A DNA stretch of 30,939 bases from Prevotellaceae bacterium UBA4361 (GTDB taxonomy: Bacteria; Bacteroidota; Bacteroidia; Bacteroidales; Bacteroidaceae): NCBI GenBank assembly GCA_002393575.1, contig DGSN01000037.1, forward strand, positions 114,100-145,038, in the 5' to 3' direction. Each line of letters begins with the position of its first letter. Position 1 is the stretch's first letter. The notes under the pieces were generated by a model. It was not told where the DNA came from. It did not search any database and saw only the letters and a list, made by a program, of their open reading frames with translations. This document shows, one piece after another, positions 7,500 to 14,247 of this stretch. The position numbers and the translations under genes are program-made.

Positions 7500-7539
7500 A
7501 TAAAAATTTAGTTCATTTAGTCTATTTCTTCAAGAGACG
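7464..7539. repeat. Family D inverted repeat, copy 1 (GTCTCCTAAAGAAAT ends)
   Basis: Starts GTCTCCTAAAGAAATTGGCA and ends ATTTCTTCAAGAGAC; the ends are inverted copies about 76 bases apart. The first half is translated as the tail of the 199-residue protein. Other copies are at 19549-19642 and 21793-21863. Confidence 0.85.
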
Positions 7540-7628
7540 ATATAAGTGAACAGTGAAAAATTGCTATCCAGCGTGAACTCAAAAACTCATAAACTTTAAA
7601 ACTCACAAACTTAAGTATTGCTTGAACC

Positions 7629-8966
7629 ATGAATAGCAGTTCTGAATTCGAATCCTCTGTACTCCCTTTTTCTGAATTGAGACCCATTCCTTCCAATGGT
7701 TCCACCTGTGATGCTTTTTGTGTGCGTCTTCATGGGAAGTTGCATTTTCTCAAGCGTCTTAAGGCTGAGTTTGCTACGAATCCTCGCTATGTGGAGGCAT
7801 TGAGGAAAGAATTTGAGACGGCGTATCAATTAGAGCACACATCTCTTCCTCGTTACATTTCTTTAGGAAACGATTACATTCTGATGGAATACATCGATGG
7901 GGTGACGCTCACGGAGTTTCTGAAAGAAAACCCTCAGTATTTCTCTTCTGCATCAAAAGATGGACATCAACACCTTCATGATTTCTCTCTTCAGTTGTTG
8001 CAAGCATTGGAATATCTGCATAGCCATCAGATTCTTCATCTTGATTTGAAGCCAGACAATATCCTTATCACTCGCATTCATCATGATGTCCGACTGGTAG
8101 ATTTCGGTTTCTGTTATACGGACTGCCGACCATTCACAACAGGACATACAGATGCATTTGCTGCACCAGAACAATTGTCAGCTGATTCTGAGTCCTACAC
8201 TCCCTCCACCGACCTTTATGCCTTTGGCAGAATTCTGCAAACGATAGGGGAAGTATCACCATTACCTATTATATATAATAAGGTGTCATTGCAATGTGCA
8301 GAACCCCTTCCGATTCATCGCTATCAGACTGCCACAGAAGTGATTCAGGCCATTCATAAAGAAAACAGTCATCGTTATCGTTGGCTGATAGCTCTTGTTA
8401 TCGTTTTCGTTATCGTTATCACATTCTTTATTATTCGTTCTTCATTTTTCATTTCTCACCCTTTCCAATCGAACGAAGTGGAGAAAGAATCAATCGATAC
8501 TACTCCAGTCAAAGAACTGCCTTTATCCCAACCAGAAGAGAAAGAACCAGAATTATCAAAAGACGAATTATTGAAAGACACCATTCAGAAGCCGATATCT
8601 CCTGTTTTCCCCGATGCACATCTTGAAAAGATAGAGACGAACACACTGGACAATACTTCTTCTACCTCTCCAAGCGATGACACTTCACGCCATGCATCCT
8701 TACTTCGTAGCGTTCCGCAAGCCTATTCAGACATATATCATTCCACAATCGGTCCCTTTCGGGATTCAGTTTTTTCAGCTTCAGTGCAAGAGCATTGGAG
8801 TGAAGCACTACACCAGTTCCTCCAAGAATCTCCTTCAATAGAGGAGAAACTGCAGCATGATTATTCGGACCTTCCAGCAGAAGATGTCTCCGAAGCAGTA
8901 CAACGATATATCAAAAACGAAACTGAAGGAATTGTTCTACAGATGATTTTGAATATACAGAAATGA
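7629..8966 (+). CDS. Membrane-anchored Hanks-type serine/threonine protein kinase
   Basis: The 445-residue protein has a cytoplasmic kinase domain at about 13-245, one membrane helix at about 252-275 and a C-terminal part of about 170 residues that is probably outside the cytoplasm. Kinase signs: ATP-anchoring lysine K42 or nearby in HFLKRLK, catalytic loop HLDLKPDN (D139, K141, N144), DFG at 158-160 and APEQ at 179-182. The loop has leucine where most have arginine (HRD to HLD), and the glycine-rich loop (PSNGSTCDAF) is weak, so activity or regulation may be unusual. The C-terminal part starts with an acidic, proline-containing linker and has no PASTA repeats. Part of the membrane helix is encoded by repeat DNA. 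It may phosphorylate the neighbouring regulator-like protein, but this is a guess from position. Confidence 0.85.
   Translation: MNSSSEFESSVLPFSELRPIPSNGSTCDAFCVRLHGKLHFLKRLKAEFATNPRYVEALRKEFETAYQLEHTSLPRYISLGNDYILMEYIDGVTLTEFLKENPQYFSSASKDGHQHLHDFSLQLLQALEYLHSHQILHLDLKPDNILITRIHHDVRLVDFGFCYTDCRPFTTGHTDAFAAPEQLSADSESYTPSTDLYAFGRILQTIGEVSPLPIIYNKVSLQCAEPLPIHRYQTATEVIQAIHKENSHRYRWLIALVIVFVIVITFFIIRSSFFISHPFQSNEVEKESIDTTPVKELPLSQPEEKEPELSKDELLKDTIQKPISPVFPDAHLEKIETNTLDNTSSTSPSDDTSRHASLLRSVPQAYSDIYHSTIGPFRDSVFSASVQEHWSEALHQFLQESPSIEEKLQHDYSDLPAEDVSEAVQRYIKNETEGIVLQMILNIQK
8372..8457. repeat. Repeat-derived DNA inside the kinase gene
   Basis: GTTATCGTTTTCGTTATCGT resembles the GGTTATCGTTATGGTT arm of the repeat at 19191-19332. 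It is followed by ATTCGTTCTTCATTTTTCAT, matching family A arms. Together they encode the hydrophobic segment VIVFVIVITFFIIRSSFFIS. Confidence 0.6.
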
Positions 8967-8992
8967 GAGAAACTTGCATGAGTAGAAAGAAC

Positions 8993-9085
8993 AACGGAAA
9001 AAACGGAAAAGAACGGAAAAACAGAAAAATGTAGTTTTTCGTTTCATCTGATGATTTCATAGAAAAAACAAAAACTTCCGTTTTT
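8993..9085. repeat. CGGAAAAA inverted repeat after the kinase gene
   Basis: ACGGAAAAAACGGAAAAGAA and CGGAAAAACAG face CTTCCGTTTTTCTG about 60 bases later. The hairpin could end kinase transcription. The wider gap 8967-9696 (730 bases) holds this element, repeat B2, a promoter, a 21-residue ORF and a minus-strand relic, but no firm gene. Confidence 0.6.
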
Positions 9086-9112
9086 CTGAATAATTTCAGT
9101 TATTATATTTGA

Positions 9113-9212
9113 CATGAAGCGTGAAGATAAGTACAAAGTGCAATTACAAAGTACAAATTTCAAAGCCTGTACATTGTTCTTTGTCCTTTGTCCTTAATTT
9201 AGGCTTTTCGCT
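9113..9212. repeat. Family B intergenic repeat, copy 2
   Basis: Shares with 4616-4749 the blocks ATGAAGCGTGAAG, ACAAAGTACAAATTTCAAAG, TGTACATTGTTCTTTGTCCT and TTAATTTAGGCTTTTCGCTT. Confidence 0.85.
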
Positions 9213-9268
9213 TACCTCTCTTTATCTTTTCTACCTTCATTCGTCATGCTAAATGGACAGATTGGACG

Positions 9269-9299
9269 TTGGTAGTTTACTTCTAATGTGCTATTTTTG
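9269..9299 (+). promoter_or_regulatory. Candidate promoter upstream of the five-gene operon
   Basis: TTGG at 9269, about 20 bases, then TATTTTTG at 9292-9299 followed by CA. This fits the Bacteroidetes consensus moderately. It would give a leader of nearly 390 bases before 9697. No better promoter was found closer to that gene. Confidence 0.45.
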
Positions 9300-9326
9300 C
9301 AATCCAAACAAAAAAAACAGCTCAAC

Positions 9327-9392
9327 ATGAATTCAGTTTCACAATTTTTATTTAAATTTGCCCTTGAAGTCCGTGCTTCATCCTCATCTTGA
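9327..9392 (+). CDS. 21-residue ORF in the operon leader, doubtful
   Basis: ATG 28 bases after the candidate promoter, reading MNSVSQFLFKFALEVRASSS with one more serine and a TGA. It could be a leader peptide or the first codons of a deleted gene. A small CCTCATCTTGAGG hairpin overlaps its stop codon and GAAAGCGTTAAGCTTTC follows at about 9424-9440. Nothing shows that it is translated. Confidence 0.2.
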   Translation: MNSVSQFLFKFALEVRASSSS

Positions 9393-9438
9393 GGTGAAAC
9401 GATATGACTTCAGACATATTTAGGAAAGCGTTAAGCTT

Positions 9439-9651
9439 TCATTCTTTGTCAGAGAATCTGGACAATTCACTGAAAAACCGAAGAATGGAATCGAAACGCT
9501 CTTCCTCTTGATTGTATTTTGCTGTATGCATGTAAGTCTGTGCATACATTCCAAATACGTCAGAGGTGTGAGCTGTTTCTTTTATTCGGTTTTTCGGGCA
9601 GTCCAGAGCCTTCTGACAGGATAAAAGTTTTCCAGACTCACACTTTTCTTT
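9439..9651 (-). pseudogene. Minus-strand ORF relic without a start codon
   Basis: A 70-codon open frame between TAA (9652-9654) and TGA (9439-9441), with protein-like composition: KCESGKLLSCQKALDCPKNR, then KETAHTSDVFGMYAQTYMHT, ending RFFSELSRFSDKE. The only ATG is internal (GMYAQ). It may be a relic of a gene displaced by the operon, part of a repeat, or chance. The family is not recognised. Confidence 0.35.
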
Positions 9652-9696
9652 TTATGCCTTTGTCACCTATGCTTTACTAATTAGATTGAGTTATTT

Positions 9697-10320
9697 ATGT
9701 CACATTGTACAAAATTTGATTTTTCATACACAAGTGAGGATGCTATAGTTAAGGCATTTCGAAAAATGAACATCAAGTGTTCTACTAATTTAGTCTGCGA
9801 TTATTCATCAGACTTTGGAAAACAAATACTCGGGAGACTTGGGTATATGGGACGCAATCAATATCGGGCTATCATCGGTAAGATAGAAGGAGGACACATC
9901 TTTGTTTGTAGAGTTGAACAAGATAAGTATGAACTCTTTGTTGAACACCACAATGACTTTAACCCTAATGAAGATAAGATTATAGCAGAACAATTTCGGA
10001 ATGCTTATATTGAGGTGGCTGTTGACAAAGTTTTACGTAAACTTGATTTGAATGCAACAAGATATGAAGTGAGTAAGCAGCCTAATGGCATGATAGTAAA
10101 TTTCGGTCCCAATCTTGAATATACCCTTTCTGTTCTTTCAGAGAATGATCAAATAATAGAGGATGTGAAAGGGGTTAAGAGCGACTTTTGTACAAAACTT
10201 ACCGAAGACATTGAAGATGTGCTTTCTCAACCTTCATCGCAACTAAAGACAGAATGGAAGCAGGAGGTTGAAATGCAAATTGACAATGAAGTTCTGCAAG
10301 TATTAAGTCTGAGTTTCTGA
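9697..10320 (+). CDS. Ycf35-like (DUF1257) protein fused to a DUF2997-like domain
   Basis: First gene of a five-gene operon. The 207-residue cytoplasmic protein starts MSHCTKFDF, matching the MSHFT start of DUF1257/Ycf35 proteins. It continues with a beta-alpha pattern typical of that family (KYELFVEHHNDFN, then a helix IIAEQFRNAYIEVAVDKVLR) to about residue 135. Residues 140-192 (EYTLSVLSENDQIIEDVKGV, DFCTKLTEDIEDVL, then a lysine/glutamate-rich end) resemble DUF2997, normally a separate small protein of about 60 residues with a conserved cysteine, here C165. I therefore read it as a fusion of two partners usually encoded side by side. Function is unknown. The radical-SAM gene starts 5 bases after its stop. 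Both assignments are by eye and the similarity is distant. Confidence 0.6.
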   Translation: MSHCTKFDFSYTSEDAIVKAFRKMNIKCSTNLVCDYSSDFGKQILGRLGYMGRNQYRAIIGKIEGGHIFVCRVEQDKYELFVEHHNDFNPNEDKIIAEQFRNAYIEVAVDKVLRKLDLNATRYEVSKQPNGMIVNFGPNLEYTLSVLSENDQIIEDVKGVKSDFCTKLTEDIEDVLSQPSSQLKTEWKQEVEMQIDNEVLQVLSLSF

Positions 10321-10325
10321 AAACT

Positions 10326-10862
10326 ATGGATTTGCCAATCAATAACATCTGCCACTCTCGTATAAATGGTCCGGGAAATCGTTTAGTCATCTGGGTTCAG
10401 GGCTGTAAGTTTCATTGCAAAGGATGCTTCAATCCAGAGACTCATCCTTATACAAAAGATTATATGATGGATGTCGTCAGCCTTGCAAGAATGATTAATG
10501 AGGATAAGGAAATAGAAGGAGTAACCTTCTCTGGCGGAGAGCCTTTGGATTATCCCAATGAATTATACACCTTACTAAGCGAGATAGATTCAAAATTAAC
10601 TTCAATCATTTTTTCTGGTTATCAATGGGAAGAGATAAAAACAAAACGTAATTTACTCAAAGTTCTTGCTCTTGCTGACTTATCAATTGTTGGTAGATAC
10701 GATTGTAAACTGCCTCATCCCTATTTGGGAAAAAAGTTTATTGTAACTTCCAATAGAATTAATTTGGAATTGTTTAAGCCTAAACAAATTGTTGAATATG
10801 TAGTAAATGGTAACAGTATCACTAAAACTGGAATATTTAAAACAAATAATATTAACATTTAA
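10326..10862 (+). CDS. NrdG-like radical-SAM 4Fe-4S single-cluster protein
   Basis: A 178-residue cytoplasmic protein of the small radical-SAM group that includes anaerobic ribonucleotide reductase activase. The cluster motif C27-x3-C31-x2-C34 lies in WVQGCKFHCKGCFNPETH, and the SAM-binding GGEP is at 70-73 in VTFSGGEPLDYP. The middle part (SIIFSGYQWEEI, LADLSIVGRYD) also matches NrdG-type proteins. There is no nrdD reductase gene in the window, and the neighbours are Ycf35-like and Ycf46-like proteins. So it more likely installs a glycyl radical or modifies an operon partner than activates a reductase; this is inference. Spacing is 5 bases upstream and 12 downstream. Confidence 0.85.
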   Translation: MDLPINNICHSRINGPGNRLVIWVQGCKFHCKGCFNPETHPYTKDYMMDVVSLARMINEDKEIEGVTFSGGEPLDYPNELYTLLSEIDSKLTSIIFSGYQWEEIKTKRNLLKVLALADLSIVGRYDCKLPHPYLGKKFIVTSNRINLELFKPKQIVEYVVNGNSITKTGIFKTNNINI

Positions 10863-10874
10863 AAAATAACAATT

Positions 10875-11840
10875 ATGAATAAAGTTACGATTATTGAGGG
10901 AATTAAAATGTATCCTTCACTTGTAGGTGAATCTAAAGCAAAATGGTTAAAAATTGCTTTAATTGTATTTATTGTTGTAAGTGTTCTTGGATTATTTTAC
11001 GATGATGAAAATCGTCTTCTGTATTTCATATCTTCCATTTTTTTCGGGGGTGGCGGCTATTATTTTTTTAAAGGTCGTGATTATAAACCAGAAAAATCTT
11101 TCAGGATGTATAGATTATCAAACGAACAAATAAAGAAACTAAATATGTATGTCTATGGAGGTTTTATTTTATTTTCAGTGGTGGTCATTCTTGCAGGAGG
11201 ATGGCTCTATGCTATCTTTTTGCCACCTTTGATAATATCTCTTTACCATCTATTAAAGTCTATTAAATTTCATGAAGATGTTGATTATGTAGTAAACATG
11301 GAAATATCTGAACTGTTGGGGATGGAAGTTGATGAAAAGATACAGGCAAGTTATCAGAATTTTGATTCTTACGAGAAATTAGAATCTGATAGTAATATGA
11401 TGTTGGTTACTGATAAAAAAGTAATAATAGCCTATAATAAAGGCGGAAATTGGGAAATTGTTAATAAAAAAATCAGTGATATTGTTAAAATTGGATATAT
11501 GGGTTGGGGAAATAATAAAAAATCTGATCGAAGATATTTGAGATTGTGTTTTTCTGATGATACAGTCATAGGCTTTCACATGGTGGCATTAGAAAAATTT
11601 ACCAGCAATCCAGATTTATTCTTCAGAAAGTTCTTAACTGTTTTAGATGCTGTTCTTTTGGGTAAAACAGACGAAAGAATAGCTTCTCGCAGAAGAGTTT
11701 CTGTGAATGAAGATGCTCAGCCTTCAGCTCGTACTAACGATGAAAACGTAGAGATTAGAAAAGTTGATATAAGTAGTACAATTCTACGTGATTTAAAAGA
11801 TGCTATTCCTGTTGAATCTGGCAGATCTTTGGAGTTATAA
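10875..11840 (+). CDS. Membrane protein with PH-like C-terminal domain, unknown function
   Basis: The 321-residue protein has hydrophobic segments at about 24-42, 48-66, 93-109 and 110-127, which read as four membrane helices (ALIVFIVVSVLGLFY, LLYFISSIFFGGGGYYFF, FILFSVVVILAGG and YAIFLPPLIISLY). A soluble C-terminal part follows. Residues 173-262 show the strand pattern of bacterial PH-like domains: MMLVTDKKVIIAY, ISDIVKIGY, YLRLCFSDDTVIGFHM and a closing helix. The last 60 residues look disordered and basic. It lies between the radical-SAM and AAA+ genes with gaps of 12 and 18 bases, so it probably belongs to the same system and may tie it to the inner membrane. The family name is not known to me. 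Confidence 0.65.
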   Translation: MNKVTIIEGIKMYPSLVGESKAKWLKIALIVFIVVSVLGLFYDDENRLLYFISSIFFGGGGYYFFKGRDYKPEKSFRMYRLSNEQIKKLNMYVYGGFILFSVVVILAGGWLYAIFLPPLIISLYHLLKSIKFHEDVDYVVNMEISELLGMEVDEKIQASYQNFDSYEKLESDSNMMLVTDKKVIIAYNKGGNWEIVNKKISDIVKIGYMGWGNNKKSDRRYLRLCFSDDTVIGFHMVALEKFTSNPDLFFRKFLTVLDAVLLGKTDERIASRRRVSVNEDAQPSARTNDENVEIRKVDISSTILRDLKDAIPVESGRSLEL

Positions 11841-11858
11841 TTTTTGTAAACAAAATAT

Positions 11859-13487
11859 ATGAATCAGAACTTTAACAAAAACTTGACAGATTACATAAAA
11901 GCTCGCTATGCGGTTTTGGTAATTGAATCTTTTGAAGAAGAAAGGGTGCTCAGAGAACTTCAAGGCATAGCTCAGAGTATCAATCATCAGGTGTTTATAT
12001 GGAACTCTACAGATGGTGTGATTTATGCAAATGGAAGTAGTGCAAGTCAAGAAAAAACACTTGACTTCATTGCTGCATTGAAATTCTGTGAAAATCGAGC
12101 AAAAGAGCAGGGGAGCAGAAACCTTTTTGTCTTTTGTGATGCTGATGGTTACTTGAATAGTAAGGCTCCTGCCGTCAATCGTAGGCGTTTGAGAGACTTT
12201 GCCATCAATATTAGGAGAAAGGGGTATAAAAGTAATTGTATTATTATAGCTCCTACTTTTGAGTTGACTACAGACTTGCAAAAGGAAATAACAATAGTTG
12301 ATTTCCCACTTCCCACAAGAGATGAAGTAAAGGTGATTATAACTTCCTTCTTGAACAATTACAAAGGAATGCAAGGCGTTGATATCGACGTAAGTAAAGA
12401 ACTACTGGAGAAGTTTGTTGATGCTTCTGTTGGTTTAACAAAACTTGAAATTGAAAACAGTTTTGCAAGAGCTTTGGTTTCTGATAGACGGATAGATGCT
12501 TCTGATTTGAAAGGAATTCTTTCTGAAAAGAAACAGATAATTAGGAAAACTGGCATTTTGGAATATATTGATAGTCAGTTGAATTTAAATGATGTGGGTG
12601 GTTTACAGACATTAAAAAAATGGTTGGAACTACGTAGTCATTGTTTTGGAGACGAGGCATTGAAGTATGGTGTAAAACCACCAAAAGGTGTTTTGTTGAC
12701 TGGCATTCCTGGATGTGGAAAGTCCTTGACTGCAAAGTGTGTAGCAACAGCTTGGAGTATGCCTTTGTTGAGATTAGATATGGGTAAGATTTTCCAAGGT
12801 ATCGTCGGTTCTTCTGAATCGAATATGAGGTTAGCTTTGAAAACAGCAGAAGCTATATCTCCGTCTATTTTGTGGATAGATGAAATAGAGAAAGGATTGT
12901 CTGGAACGTCTGGTGGAGGAGGTGATGGTGGCACTTCTACTCGTGTGTTTGGACACTTGCTTACATGGATGCAGGAAAAGACCGCTCCTGTATTTGTGTT
13001 TGCAACAGCAAATAATATCAATGGGTTGCCTCCCGAATTGTTGCGCAAGGGTAGATTTGATGAGATATTCTTCGTGGATTTTCCAACGGCGGAAGAGCGA
13101 AAGAAAATATTAAGCATTCACATTTCCAAATTGGGACGAGATGTAAGCAAGTTTGATTTAGATAAACTGGCATCTCTAAGTGGTGAACAGACCTTTGGAA
13201 AGGATGTTGTTTTAGCAGGGGCTGAACTTGAAGCATGGGTGGCAGATTCATTGATTCAGTCATTCTCACGTAAGATTGATGGTGATAGAGATGCCGACTT
13301 GTCTATGAAGGATTTTGAGAAAACGATTACCCATGTGGTTCCGATGGGGCAGATGCGCAAGGAGGAATTTACAAAAATTCGGGCATGGGCAAATGAGAAT
13401 GCAGTCAGTGCATCTTTAAGCCAGACTGCTCAAAGTGAAACCTTACAGAATGAAGAGTTTATTGGTGGTAGAAAGTTGGATTTTTAA
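11859..13487 (+). CDS. Ycf46-like AAA+ ATPase
   Basis: The 542-residue cytoplasmic ATPase is close in layout to Ycf46 proteins. The N-terminal domain (1-230) has ARYAVLVIESFEEERVLREL, a degenerate P-loop-like fold, and leads through EKKQIIRKTGILEYIDSQLN (223-242) into the AAA+ domain. Walker A is GIPGCGKS (282-289), Walker B ILWIDE ends at D341-E342, sensor 1 is in FATANN, and the arginine finger is R396 or R399 in LLRKGRFDE. A glycine-rich loop SGTSGGGGDGGTST follows Walker B, as in Ycf46. All catalytic residues are present, so it should hydrolyse ATP, probably as a hexamer. In this operon it is likely the motor or switch that acts with the Ycf35-like protein. The nuclease-like gene starts 13 bases after its stop. 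Confidence 0.88.
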   Translation: MNQNFNKNLTDYIKARYAVLVIESFEEERVLRELQGIAQSINHQVFIWNSTDGVIYANGSSASQEKTLDFIAALKFCENRAKEQGSRNLFVFCDADGYLNSKAPAVNRRRLRDFAINIRRKGYKSNCIIIAPTFELTTDLQKEITIVDFPLPTRDEVKVIITSFLNNYKGMQGVDIDVSKELLEKFVDASVGLTKLEIENSFARALVSDRRIDASDLKGILSEKKQIIRKTGILEYIDSQLNLNDVGGLQTLKKWLELRSHCFGDEALKYGVKPPKGVLLTGIPGCGKSLTAKCVATAWSMPLLRLDMGKIFQGIVGSSESNMRLALKTAEAISPSILWIDEIEKGLSGTSGGGGDGGTSTRVFGHLLTWMQEKTAPVFVFATANNINGLPPELLRKGRFDEIFFVDFPTAEERKKILSIHISKLGRDVSKFDLDKLASLSGEQTFGKDVVLAGAELEAWVADSLIQSFSRKIDGDRDADLSMKDFEKTITHVVPMGQMRKEEFTKIRAWANENAVSASLSQTAQSETLQNEEFIGGRKLDF

Positions 13488-13500
13488 AAATTATATTGAT

Positions 13501-14184
13501 ATGGCAGAGAACAAAAATGAATTTAAACATCTGAAAGTTGTTAAAGAAGATGAGCTAAAAGGATATGTGAAAACTTGTTTTAGTGCAATGAAAACAATAG
13601 CTCACAATATGTCTTTAGTGACAAATACGGAAGACCCTGATAGTTCTGTGTTAGAAAGGAACTATGTTTTGACTTTAGTTTTTGAAATTGGAAAACAAAT
13701 ATCAAAATATAATGAAACAAGCGAACGATTAGAGCTTTATTCATCAGAATTGTTTGTTGGAGGAGAAACTAACAAATTTTTAAACGTTAATTCTGATAAG
13801 GTTCAGAAAACATGCAATGATTTGGAGATTGTGATAAAAGATTCAAAGTTTGAAACGATACCAGATTTGGTTATACATAGTAGCTATGATTCTGAAGCAG
13901 GTAATACAGGAGAAGGACAATATTTGGCTCTGGAAGCTAAAACAGCAAAGAAATTGGGAAAGTTTGCCTTTATGAAAGACTTTTTTAAGTTGAATGCATA
14001 TTTAGCCAGTCTTAATTATGAAAATGCAATCTATCTGATAGTTAATAGTAGTGCAAAACAAGTAGAGTCTTTAATTGAGGAATACATAAATAATGGTTAT
14101 TTTCTTAATGAAGGAAACTATAAATTGCTTTTCTTTATTCAAGAAACAAAAGATGTAGAACCGATAATATATCAATTCAATTAA
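13501..14184 (+). CDS. PD-(D/E)XK nuclease-like protein, operon 3' end
   Basis: The start at 13501 (MAENKNEF) is preferred because an ATG at 13435 would overlap the ATPase gene by 53 bases. The 227-residue protein carries a PD-(D/E)XK signature: P121-D122 in TIPDLVIHSS, then about 20 residues, then E145-A-K147 in YLALEAKTAKK. A helix and strand follow (FFKLNAYLASL, NAIYLIVNSS), as expected in restriction-endonuclease folds. The N-terminal 100 residues are helical and may recognise a partner or substrate. No membrane segment is seen. It is the last gene of the operon and would be its effector if it cuts DNA or RNA. The fold is inferred from motif spacing; activity is not shown. Confidence 0.6.
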   Translation: MAENKNEFKHLKVVKEDELKGYVKTCFSAMKTIAHNMSLVTNTEDPDSSVLERNYVLTLVFEIGKQISKYNETSERLELYSSELFVGGETNKFLNVNSDKVQKTCNDLEIVIKDSKFETIPDLVIHSSYDSEAGNTGEGQYLALEAKTAKKLGKFAFMKDFFKLNAYLASLNYENAIYLIVNSSAKQVESLIEEYINNGYFLNEGNYKLLFFIQETKDVEPIIYQFN

Positions 14185-14209
14185 CAAAATGTTATAATAT
14201 AAAAAACTT

Positions 14210-14244
14210 GGCATTTCTCAGTTGAAAAGCAAATGAAAAATGCC
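14210..14244. terminator. Possible hairpin terminator between converging genes
   Basis: GGCATTT (14210-14216) and AAATGCC (14238-14244) form a 7-bp stem in the 63-base gap between the nuclease-like gene and the lyase gene. There is no strong T-run on the plus side. Confidence 0.35.
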
Positions 14245-14247
14245 TTA

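Noticed and set aside
4742..9330. Polysaccharide utilisation locus
   Set aside because: Glycan enzymes are scattered, and no SusC/SusD pair or sensor regulator was found in the window.
9659..9676. Promoter directly before the operon (TTTG ... TATGCTTTA)
   Set aside because: The two boxes are only about 5 bases apart, so they cannot act as -33 and -7.
13435..13500. Upstream ATG for the nuclease-like gene
   Set aside because: It would overlap the ATPase gene by 53 bases and adds residues with no relation to the fold. ATG 13501 follows the usual gap of this operon.
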